The notes under the pieces are model-generated. The model saw nothing but the letters and a program-made list of their open reading frames with translations. It did not search any database and was not told the DNA's origin. A program made the position numbers and the translations under genes. From Amarobacter sp035326025 (GTDB lineage: Bacteria; Chloroflexota; Dehalococcoidia; Tepidiformales; Tepidiformaceae), in the NCBI GenBank assembly GCA_035326025.1, contig DAOKYT010000100.1:1-5289 (forward strand): DNA of 5,289 bases, read 5' to 3'. This document shows positions 1-5,289 of this stretch, piece by piece. How positions within the stretch are numbered: position 1 is the first letter of the stretch; every line of letters starts with the position of its first letter.

Positions 1-652
1 TGATGCCGGGCATGGCCCCGGGGAGGATGTGGTACCAGACGGTTTGCCAGCGGGTGGCCCCGAGCGCGAGCGAGCCATCGCGGATGCTGGGCGGCACCTG
101 GCGGATGGCTTCCACCGAGGCGATGACGGTCATCGGCAGGATCATGAGCGTGAGCGTGAGCGCCCCGGCGAGGATGGTGGGCCCCAGAGCGGGAATGATC
201 GTGATGCCGGCGAACTCGAATCCGCGGACGAAGACGGCGAGGCCGAGGATGCCGTAGATGATGCTCGGCACGCCGGCAAGGTTGGAGATATTGAGGCGCA
301 CGAGCGACGTAAACCAGTTTTTCGGGGCGAACTCCTCGACGAAGAGGGCGGTGCCTACGGCGAGCGGGATCGCCAGGACGATTACCGTCCCCATGAGCCA
401 GAGCCAGCCCAGAAGCGATGAACGGAGGCCCGCCTGGGCGGGGCGGCGCGAGGGGTAGTTTGTGAAGAAATCGAGCGAAATGGCCGACCAGCCAGTCTGG
501 ATGACATCGATCGCGAGAAAGACGAGCATCAGCACTGCGAAGAGCGTGGCCGAGAGGAGGACGTAGCGAGAAAGGCGGGAGAGCGCCTGCCGGCGGGCGA
601 CCTGGCCGGTGGCCTTGAGGGAGAACTCGGCCGGGGCGGATTGCGTGGCCAT
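1..652 (-). CDS. pstA: PstA, phosphate ABC transporter permease (3' end outside window)
   Basis: This is one of the two membrane subunits that form the phosphate channel of the PstSCAB importer. My reading of the minus strand from the ATG at 652-650 stays open for 217 codons to the window edge. It begins MATQSAPAEF. Hydrophobic segments lie near residues 29-51, 79-105, 122-145 and 152-180. The cytoplasmic coupling loop that docks on the ATPase (PstB) follows: VPPSIRDGSLALGATRWQT, then a P at 211. The loop has DGS where the classical motif has EAA; I believe glycine-serine variants are common in PstA, so this need not be a defect. PstA is usually about 280-300 residues, so some 70-80 are missing, including the last membrane segments. 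Its start overlaps the pstC stop by one base (TAATG), which implies translational coupling. A GTGAGG stretch at 663-668 could act as ribosome binding site. The identification is firm. Confidence 0.95.
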   Translation of the reverse strand, partial: MATQSAPAEFSLKATGQVARRQALSRLSRYVLLSATLFAVLMLVFLAIDVIQTGWSAISLDFFTNYPSRRPAQAGLRSSLLGWLWLMGTVIVLAIPLAVGTALFVEEFAPKNWFTSLVRLNISNLAGVPSIIYGILGLAVFVRGFEFAGITIIPALGPTILAGALTLTLMILPMTVIASVEAIRQVPPSIRDGSLALGATRWQTVWYHILPGAMPGI

Positions 653-1617
653 TACTCGTAGGCCTCACGGAAGCGGTTGATGATCACCGTGGCGGCCACG
701 TTGGCCATGAAAGTGAAGATGAACAGCATCGCTGCGACGGCGAAGAGCGAGGTGTACTGGGTGCTGCCGCGGGCGGCGTCGCCCAAGCCAACCTGGAGCA
801 TGTAGCCGGTCATGGTCTGGATGCTGTCGAGCGGGTTGAGAGTGAGGGCCGGGGTGGAGCCGGCTGCGACGGCAACGATCATGGTCTCGCCGATGACGCG
901 GGCGATGGCCAGGAGCACGGCGGCGATGATGCCGGAGAGCGCTGCCGGGAAGACCACGCGGGCGGCCACTTCGAGGCGGGTGGAGCCCAGGCCGTAGGCC
1001 GCCTCGCGGAGGTCTCGAGGGACGTTCGACATCGCGTCCTCGGAGACTGAGGCGATGGTGGGAAGGATCATGATTGCCATCACGATGCTGGCGCTGAGCG
1101 AATTGAAGATGGGGACGCGATCGTCGCCGAGGATGGGACGAAGGATATCCGTGGTAATGACGGTGAGGGCGAAGAAGGCGTAGACCACCGTGGGGACACC
1201 GGCGAGAGCTTCGAGGACCGGCTTGAGAATGGCCCGGGTGCGCGGATCGGCGTATTCGCTGAGGTAGACCGCGGCGGCCAGGCCCAGGGGCAGGGCGATG
1301 AGGAGCGACCAGGCGAGGACATTGAAGGTGCCGGCCACAAGCTCCCAGATGCCGAATTCTTCCGGCTCGAAGAGGGGTTGCCAGTTCACTGTGAAAAGGA
1401 ATTCGCTGATGGGGACTTCGCGAAAGAAGTCGATGGTCTCGGCGAAGAGCGTCTCGATGATCAGCACCGTGGTGACCAGGGAGATCGCACCGCAAAGCCA
1501 GAGGAGGGTGATAACAACTTTTTCACCCGGGTGCCGGGTGAAGGACTTGCGCATCCGCATTTCGAGTTCGGCCCCCTGCAGTGCCGGGCGGATGTGCTGA
1601 GCCGGGGGCTGTGTCAT
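652..1617 (-). CDS. pstC: PstC, phosphate ABC transporter permease
   Basis: PstC is the partner of PstA in the inner-membrane phosphate channel. The protein has 321 residues, the usual family length. About six membrane segments are visible, near residues 33-57, 95-119, 134-156, 172-192, 222-250 and 287-313. The segment after the first helix (SEFLFTVNWQPLFEPEEFGI) is typical of PstC. The ATPase-coupling loop is canonical: NVPRDLREAAYGLGSTRLE, with E205-A206-A207 and G211, ending in FPAALSGI. RVIGETM (240-246) is a conserved PstC stretch. I keep the ATG at 1617-1615 because GGAG (1630-1627) lies 9 bases upstream. Met20 and Met22 are possible internal starts, but the first helix begins only around residue 33, so they cannot be excluded by topology. 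The gene follows pstS after 133 bp and overlaps pstA by one base. Confidence 0.97.
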   Translation of the reverse strand: MTQPPAQHIRPALQGAELEMRMRKSFTRHPGEKVVITLLWLCGAISLVTTVLIIETLFAETIDFFREVPISEFLFTVNWQPLFEPEEFGIWELVAGTFNVLAWSLLIALPLGLAAAVYLSEYADPRTRAILKPVLEALAGVPTVVYAFFALTVITTDILRPILGDDRVPIFNSLSASIVMAIMILPTIASVSEDAMSNVPRDLREAAYGLGSTRLEVAARVVFPAALSGIIAAVLLAIARVIGETMIVAVAAGSTPALTLNPLDSIQTMTGYMLQVGLGDAARGSTQYTSLFAVAAMLFIFTFMANVAATVIINRFREAYE

Positions 1618-1700
1618 GGAACGATGCTCCGAGGCTGCGTGGGGTTCATCTCCCGTGGAGGTTACGCCGAGAGCGGCGTGGAGTGTAGCGCCAGTAGCCG

Positions 1701-1733
1701 ACGCTGGCCGGGACCAATGGTCCCGGCCAGCGT
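1701..1733 (-). terminator. Intercistronic stem-loop between pstS and pstC
   Basis: This is a perfect 16-base inverted repeat: ACGCTGGCCGGGACCA at 1701-1716 and its exact complement at 1718-1733, separated by one base. In RNA this would give about 15 pairs with a three-base loop. It starts 18 bases after the pstS stop on the pstS transcript. No run of T follows on the minus strand (the next bases are CGGCTACTGG), so it is not a standard intrinsic terminator. Its position after a binding-protein gene and before its permeases matches known operons where such a hairpin blocks 3' decay or causes partial termination, so that more binding protein than permease is made. The structure is certain; the role is inferred. 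Confidence 0.7.
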
Positions 1734-1750
1734 GGGTAGCGGAGCGTACT

Positions 1751-2803
1751 TCAGGGAAGGAACGACTCGACCTTGTCCTGTTGCTGCTTCAGGAGGTCAT
1801 CGGGGAGGCTGATGTAGCCAACCTCCTTCGCGAGGTCATTCATGTGGTCGACGTAGTACTTGACGAAGCCGAGCACCTCGTCGCGTTCCTTGAGCAGCGT
1901 CTTTGTGGTGTAGATGAAGAGCGGGCGGCTGAGGGGCGCGTACGTCCCGTCAAGGGCGGCATCGAAGGATGGGGCGACGCAGCCCTTGCCACCATCGATT
2001 TCCACCGCCGTGAGCTTCTTGCCTGCCTCTTCGTAGTAGGCGAAGCCGAAGTAGCCGATGGCGTTCTTGTCGCCCTCGATGCCCTGGACGAGGACGTTGT
2101 CGTCCTCGGAGGCGACACCATCGGACCGGTGAGCCGGCTGCTTGGCCTTTTCGCCGCCAAGCTTAGTGGCTTCCTTGAAGTAGTCGAAGGTGCCGGAGTC
2201 GGCGCCGGGGTAGTAGAACTTGATGTTCTCGTTCGGCCATGAGGGGTCGATGTCGCTCCACTTCGAGGCGCCACCGTTCTTGAAGGCCAGCTGGAGTTGA
2301 TCGGTAGTCATGCACTTTGCCCAGGTGTTCTGGGGGTTGACCACTACGGTGAGCGCGTCGATCGCGACCTGTATTTCAACGATGTCGTCGGCCGGGATGT
2401 TGTTCTTGGCACAGGCCTCCTTCTCGCTGTCCTTGATGGGCCGGGAGGCATCGGAGACCTGGATTTCGCCGCGGCAGAACTTTTCGAAGCCGCCGCCCGT
2501 CCCGGAGAGCGCGACGTTCGCGCGGACGTTCTTGGCCTCCTTGCTGAAGTCCTCGGCGACGGCCTGGGAAATGGGGAAGACGGTGGAGGAGCCATCGACC
2601 CGAACTTCGCCTGAGAGCTTGGAGTAGTCGAGGCCCGTCTGGGCAGCCGTGGCAGTCGCTGCCGGGGTGTCGGCACCTGGCGTCGTATCTTCGTTGTCGT
2701 CGTCGTCATCGTCGTCGCCGCAGGCGGCCGCGCCGAAGACGACCAGGGAGACGGTCGCCGCGAGCAGGTAGGCTCGCTTGCCCTTCAGGAACTTATGAAG
2801 CAT
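1751..2803 (-). CDS. pstS: PstS, phosphate-binding lipoprotein
   Basis: PstS captures phosphate outside the membrane and delivers it to PstC/PstA. The protein has 350 residues. Residues 1-27 form a lipoprotein signal peptide: basic MLHKFLKGKR, a hydrophobic core and the lipobox FGAAAC with Cys28. Seven aspartates (30-36) and a Thr/Ala/Pro-rich tether to about residue 56 follow. The binding fold then carries the family's phosphate-contact motifs: DGSSTVFPI (70-78), SGTGGGF (100-106), DASRPI (118-123) and PGADSGTFDYF (199-209). Cys110, Cys131, Cys164 and Cys275 could form disulfides. The ATG at 2803-2801 is chosen because it gives a signal peptide of normal length, although no good Shine-Dalgarno stands close to it (the best is AGGGG, 13 bases away). 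It is the first gene of the minus-strand operon. It faces an upstream region with Pho-box-like repeats, so induction by phosphate starvation is likely. Confidence 0.97.
   Translation of the reverse strand: MLHKFLKGKRAYLLAATVSLVVFGAAACGDDDDDDDNEDTTPGADTPAATATAAQTGLDYSKLSGEVRVDGSSTVFPISQAVAEDFSKEAKNVRANVALSGTGGGFEKFCRGEIQVSDASRPIKDSEKEACAKNNIPADDIVEIQVAIDALTVVVNPQNTWAKCMTTDQLQLAFKNGGASKWSDIDPSWPNENIKFYYPGADSGTFDYFKEATKLGGEKAKQPAHRSDGVASEDDNVLVQGIEGDKNAIGYFGFAYYEEAGKKLTAVEIDGGKGCVAPSFDAALDGTYAPLSRPLFIYTTKTLLKERDEVLGFVKYYVDHMNDLAKEVGYISLPDDLLKQQQDKVESFLP
2696..2716 (-). repeat. GAC trinucleotide tract coding for seven Asp in PstS
   Basis: Seven consecutive aspartate codons, six GAC and one GAT (at 2708-2710), begin two residues after the lipidated cysteine of PstS. 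The tract encodes the start of the acidic tether that holds the binding domain off the membrane. In-frame expansion or contraction by slippage would change only tether length. Confidence 0.8.
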
Positions 2804-2865
2804 GTCGAGAGTAGTACCCCTGTATGTGGTTTCGTGGAGCTTCAGGCGAAGGCTATGGCCGGGCG

Positions 2866-2952
2866 TTTAACCGGAGATTAACGGCGGGCGGCACGGACCG
2901 GGGGAGGTTTTACAGGGAGTTTGCAGAGGCCGCGTGCGCGCCTTACGCGGAG
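2866..2952. promoter_or_regulatory. Candidate Pho box: direct repeats with 11-bp period
   Basis: Two adjacent pairs are visible: TTTAACCGGAG (2866-2876) with ATTAACGGCGG (2877-2887), and TTTACAGGGAG (2909-2919) with TTTGCAGAGGC (2920-2930). A fifth related unit, CTTACGCGGAG (2942-2952), lies exactly 33 bases after the third, in phase. The offset between the two pairs is 43 bases, one short of four periods. PhoB/PhoP-family regulators are known to bind tandem direct repeats at an 11-bp pitch, and TTAAC-type half-sites occur in Gram-positive and cyanobacterial Pho boxes. The sites lie between pstS and a PhoB-class regulator, so they are the natural operator for both. Repeat units and spacing are seen; binding is inferred. 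Confidence 0.55.
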
Positions 2953-3017
2953 GGCCGAACATTCGAGGAGAAGCGGGGAGGACGACGGCCCCGACCCGCT
3001 TGCAACCCTCTGGTTGT

Positions 3018-3080
3018 CGAGGGCTCCAGGCTTGCCAGCCCCGTCCCGGGAATTCCCGGGTGGCAGGCCCGGAGCCCTCG
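3018..3080. repeat. 63-bp imperfect palindrome with a nested perfect palindrome
   Basis: The outer arms CGAGGGCTCC (3018-3027) and GGAGCCCTCG (3071-3080) are perfectly complementary. Inside them AGGCTTGCCA (3028-3037) and TGGCAGGCCC (3061-3070) pair with one mismatch and one G-T wobble, making a stem of about 20 pairs. The 23-base loop holds its own perfect 16-base palindrome, CCCGGGAATTCCCGGG (3045-3060), preceded by seven unpaired bases. There is no T-run on either side, so it is not an ordinary terminator. It may be a leader structure of the regulator mRNA, an operator, a boundary between the divergent promoters, or a copy of a dispersed palindromic repeat. The window alone cannot decide. 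Confidence 0.75.
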
Positions 3081-3141
3081 GCGCATACTTGAGGCGAGGC
3101 GTCCGCCGCTTTGAGAAGGGCCGGACCGGGAGCCCCCAACC

Positions 3142-3822
3142 GTGGCGCAGAAGATCCTGCTGGTCGACGACGAAAGCAACATCCGCGACCTGAACGCGCT
3201 CTACCTGGAAAAGGAGGGCTATGCAGTCGAGCACGCCACGAACGGCACCGAGGCGCTGGCGCGATTCGCCCAGTCGCCGCCGGCGATGGTGGTGCTCGAC
3301 GTGATGATGCCGGGGATGGACGGCTTCGAAGTGCTGCGCGAGCTGCGGCGCGATCACGACACGCCCGTGCTGATGCTGACTGCCCGCAGCGAGGACATCG
3401 ACAAGATCGTCGGGCTCGAACTCGGTGCCGACGACTACATGTCGAAACCGTTCAACCCCCGGGAGCTGGTGGCACGCGTGAAGCGCATTCTCCACCGGGT
3501 GGAAGGCGGCCGGAAGCCGCAGAACGCCATCAGCGTGGCCAACCTGTCGGTGGACAAGGCGCGGCGCGAGGTGCGCGTGGACGACGAGCTTTTGCAGTTG
3601 CGGACGAAGGAGTTCGACCTGCTGGTTGCGTTTGTCGAGAACCCGGGGATCGCGCTCACGCGCGACCAGCTGCTGGGATCGGTGTGGGGATACGACTTCG
3701 CGGGCGAAACGCGGACGGTGGATGTGCACGTGCAGCACCTGCGCTCGAAACTGAACCGTGCGAAGGTACAGATAGAAACCCTGCGGGGCGTCGGGTACAA
3801 GCTGGTCGAGATCCCGGCCTGA
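3142..3822 (+). CDS. OmpR/PhoB-family response regulator, probable phosphate regulator
   Basis: This is a 226-residue DNA-binding response regulator of normal length. The receiver domain (about 3-116) has the acidic pair D9-D10, the phosphate acceptor D53 in VVLDVMMPGMDG, T80 and K102 in the SKPF motif. The winged-helix effector domain (about 127-224) has LRTKEFDLL, LTRDQLLGSVWGYDF, the recognition-helix stretch TRTVDVHVQHLRSKL (190-204) and the closing wing TLRGVGYKL. The start is GTG at 3142: an in-frame TGA at 3112-3114 bounds it, no other start codon lies between, and GGGAG (3128-3132) stands 9 bases upstream. It is divergent from pstSCA and 118 bp ahead of a histidine kinase, which makes a PhoB/PhoP-type role likely. 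The sequence alone establishes only the family, so no symbol is given. Confidence 0.96.
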   Translation: MAQKILLVDDESNIRDLNALYLEKEGYAVEHATNGTEALARFAQSPPAMVVLDVMMPGMDGFEVLRELRRDHDTPVLMLTARSEDIDKIVGLELGADDYMSKPFNPRELVARVKRILHRVEGGRKPQNAISVANLSVDKARREVRVDDELLQLRTKEFDLLVAFVENPGIALTRDQLLGSVWGYDFAGETRTVDVHVQHLRSKLNRAKVQIETLRGVGYKLVEIPA

Positions 3823-3940
3823 GCCCCCGCGGCGGAGGTGCCGCCCACCGTGGCGCGAGGGAGGACCGATCGGCGGGACGACCGGAGGGGGCCGTTGGGT
3901 GACCACGGCCCGGGGCGCTGCGTGAGCCGGGGAGCGGCCC
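3823..3940 (+). other. 118-bp spacer between regulator and kinase genes
   Basis: This gap is unusually long for a regulator-kinase pair, which more often overlap or nearly touch. It is very GC-rich, has short self-complementary bits (for example CCGATCGG) but no stem with a T-run, and I see no convincing promoter. Cotranscription of the two genes is therefore likely. A 32-codon reading frame that runs through it is discussed among the findings. Confidence 0.5.
3929..3934 (+). promoter_or_regulatory. Ribosome binding site that sets the kinase start
   Basis: GGGGAG lies 6 bases before the GTG at 3941. An in-frame TGA at 3923-3925 rules out any earlier start, so this site and the stop together fix the beginning of the kinase. 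Confidence 0.75.
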
Positions 3941-5289
3941 GTGGATAGCCTGCAGGTCCGGCTGCTGTTCACCTACCTGGCGATCATCGTGGTCACGCTG
4001 GCGCTGGCGGCGCTCAGCCTGCTGCTGCAGATGGGCGAGTACCGCGAACAGATCTCGTACGGGAACCTGGAGGACCTCGGGCGCCTGGTGAATTCCCAGG
4101 CGAACGCCGAAATCCAGCGGGCAATAGAAGAGGGCGACCCGGCGGCGACGGGCGAGGTGCTGCTCTCGGTGCGGCAGTTCCTGACGGCGGGGAGGGTGGC
4201 CTCGGACACGTCACTGGCGATTGTCGACCGGCAGGGGCAGGTCATCCCGGGGCTCACTTCGCGGCCTCCCGAGCAGCCCCTCGACGGCGCCGTGGTACGG
4301 GACCTGAAGGAGCAGCCGGCGACCGGAGGGAGCCCGGTCCCGGCGGCCGAGCCACGGCGCTGCCGGCTGGAGATCCCGGATGAGCCGTCGATCCTGTGCG
4401 TCAGCATGGCACTGGACCCGCAGGTGCTGGATGCACTGCACGAGACTGACGCCGCGGCGATCATCGTGGCCCGGCCGGCAGCGAGCCTTGGCGAGATTCT
4501 CGGCGACCTGATGCCGAGGTTGCTGTTCTCGGGGCTGATCGCGGTGGCGGCAGCGCTTGTGCTCGGCTTCGCGTTCAGCCAGAGTGTCGCCGCTCCACTG
4601 CGGGGCATCGCGCGGGCCGCCCGGAGCGTGGCCCGGGGCAACTACCGGCAGCGGGTGCCGGCGACGGGGCCCCGAGAGGTGCGCGACCTCGCCGCGAACT
4701 TCAACCGGATGACCGAGGAAGTGCAGCGGTCGCAGCAGACGCTGCGGGACTTCCTGGCGAACATCTCGCACGAACTGAAGACACCGCTGACATCGATCCG
4801 GGGATTCAGCGAGGCGATGCTGGACGGGACGATCGACGACCGGGAAGGCATGGACCGCTCGGCGAAGATTATCAGCGACGAATCGAACCGTGTGCTTCGC
4901 CTGGTGCAGGAACTGCTGGACCTTTCACGTATCGAGAGCGGGCAGGTCTCGATGCAGCAGGAGGATATCGACCTGCGAGAGCTGTTCGAGCACGTGGGCG
5001 AGGTCTTCGCGCTGCGGGCGGAAGAGGCCGGGATACAGCTGGATGTGGCGGTACAGGGGAATGCCCGGATCCGGGGGGACTTCGACCGGCTGGAGCAGGT
5101 GCTGAACAACTTGCTGGACAATGCGCTCCGGTACACGCCGGCCGGGGGAACGGTGCGGGTGGCGTGCCGCGACCTGCAGCCCGGGACGCTGCAGGTGACG
5201 GTGAGCGATTCGGGGCCGGGCATCCCCCCGCAGGATCTTCCCCGCCTCTTTGAGCGCTTTTACCGGAGCACCACGAACCAGGGGAACGG
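3941..5289 (+). CDS. HAMP-domain sensor histidine kinase, probable PhoR-like partner (3' end outside window)
   Basis: This membrane kinase reads open from GTG 3941 for 449 codons to the window edge. A first membrane helix (about 8-30) is followed by an extracytoplasmic sensor region (about 31-186), a second helix (about 191-213), a HAMP linker (about 213-265) and a dimerisation/phosphoacceptor domain with H277 in FLANISHELKTPLTSI. The ATPase domain has the N box LEQVLNNLLDNALRYTP (N390, N394), the G1 box DSGPGIP (423-429) and the F box LFERFYR (436-442). The G2 box and C-terminus are beyond the window. There is no PAS domain between HAMP and the histidine. The sensor region contains SLAIVDRQGQVI (91-102), reminiscent of PAS/Cache-like folds, and two cysteines (141, 153). 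Partnering with the upstream regulator is inferred from adjacency, and phosphate sensing from the divergent pst genes. Confidence 0.95.
   Translation, partial: MDSLQVRLLFTYLAIIVVTLALAALSLLLQMGEYREQISYGNLEDLGRLVNSQANAEIQRAIEEGDPAATGEVLLSVRQFLTAGRVASDTSLAIVDRQGQVIPGLTSRPPEQPLDGAVVRDLKEQPATGGSPVPAAEPRRCRLEIPDEPSILCVSMALDPQVLDALHETDAAAIIVARPAASLGEILGDLMPRLLFSGLIAVAAALVLGFAFSQSVAAPLRGIARAARSVARGNYRQRVPATGPREVRDLAANFNRMTEEVQRSQQTLRDFLANISHELKTPLTSIRGFSEAMLDGTIDDREGMDRSAKIISDESNRVLRLVQELLDLSRIESGQVSMQQEDIDLRELFEHVGEVFALRAEEAGIQLDVAVQGNARIRGDFDRLEQVLNNLLDNALRYTPAGGTVRVACRDLQPGTLQVTVSDSGPGIPPQDLPRLFERFYRSTTNQGN

Larger units (their letters stand above)
2804..3141. promoter_or_regulatory. Divergent control region between pstS and the response regulator gene
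   Basis: These 338 bases hold no convincing gene. They contain, from the pstS side, a cluster of 11-bp-spaced direct repeats (2866-2952), a small CAACC/GGTTG hairpin (3003-3016) and a large nested palindrome (3018-3080). Promoters must point both ways, but only weak candidates are visible. On the minus strand, CATAGC (2857-2852) lies about 9 bases downstream of the repeats and could be the -10 of a pstS promoter whose -35 is replaced by activator sites. On the plus strand, CATACT (3084-3089) matches four of six -10 bases, with a poor -35 (TGGCAG, 3061-3066) inside the palindrome's right arm. I would not rely on either promoter call without transcript data. Confidence 0.6.

Noticed and set aside
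190..217. Loss of the EAA motif in PstA as a sign of a broken permease
   Set aside because: The DGSLALGATRWQT form keeps the glycine and surrounding pattern, which as far as I know is common in PstA. The rest of the reading frame is intact to the window edge.
1616..2242. A 208-codon plus-strand frame opposite pstS, and similar ones at 29-421, 1378-1812 and 2297-2614
   Set aside because: They mirror well-conserved pst genes. Low-complexity composition and the absence of domains mark them as shadows.
3018..3080. Reading the large palindrome as an intrinsic terminator
   Set aside because: No T-run follows on either strand, and it lies upstream of both genes rather than after one.
2824..3114. 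A 96-codon plus-strand frame in the divergent region
   Set aside because: It runs through the direct repeats and the palindrome, its start has no convincing ribosome binding site, and its composition is that of non-coding GC-rich DNA.
3111..3902. A 263-codon plus-strand frame overlapping the response regulator
   Set aside because: This is an out-of-frame reading of the regulator gene. Its product is Arg/Ala/Gly-rich and resembles no family I know.
2878..3972. A 364-codon minus-strand open frame opposite the response regulator
   Set aside because: It lies antisense to a gene with every receiver and winged-helix landmark. Its product is rich in His/Arg/Pro with no recognisable domain, as expected for the complement of GC-rich codons.
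1..5289. CRISPR array, transfer RNA, ribosomal RNA, insertion sequence or phage remains
   Set aside because: I looked for regularly spaced repeats, cloverleaf-type stretches, transposase motifs and terminal inverted repeats with target duplications, and saw none. The window is filled by phosphate transport and signalling genes.

Overview
The window holds two divergent gene blocks, cut off at both ends. Together they form a recognisable phosphate-acquisition locus: a Pst high-affinity phosphate ABC transporter on the minus strand, and a response regulator with a sensor histidine kinase on the plus strand. The DNA is GC-rich. Gene spacing is tight, two genes start with GTG, and PstS is a lipoprotein with an acidic, Thr/Ala-rich tether. 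That combination suggests a high-GC bacterium that anchors its binding proteins by lipid. The feel is of Chloroflexota (Dehalococcoidia/Thermomicrobia-like), but this is an impression from protein style, not a demonstrated placement.

Layout. Positions 1-652 (minus) encode the first 217 residues of PstA, and its 3' end lies outside the window. It overlaps the end of pstC (652-1617, minus) by one base in a TAATG junction. A 133-bp gap carrying a perfect 16-bp inverted repeat separates pstC from pstS (1751-2803, minus), which is transcribed first. Positions 2804-3141 are a 338-bp divergent control region. It contains a cluster of 11-bp-spaced TTTA-type direct repeats that look like Pho boxes, and a 63-bp imperfect palindrome with a second palindrome nested inside it. 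On the plus strand, an OmpR/PhoB-class response regulator (3142-3822) is followed after 118 bp by a HAMP-containing histidine kinase (3941 to the window end). The kinase is cut just after its F box.

How the parts probably work together (inference from family knowledge and layout): the extracytoplasmic kinase senses phosphate limitation, perhaps through the Pst complex as in other bacteria. It phosphorylates the regulator, which binds the 11-bp direct repeats and turns on pstSCA and probably its own operon. The stem-loop after pstS would let binding protein be made in excess over the membrane subunits. pstB and phoU are not visible; they may lie beyond position 1.

The genes are all of well-known families and I see no new enzyme system. 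The unusual content is non-coding: the repeat array, the nested palindrome and the intercistronic hairpin. Part of the interest also lies in the kinase's unassigned sensor domain.
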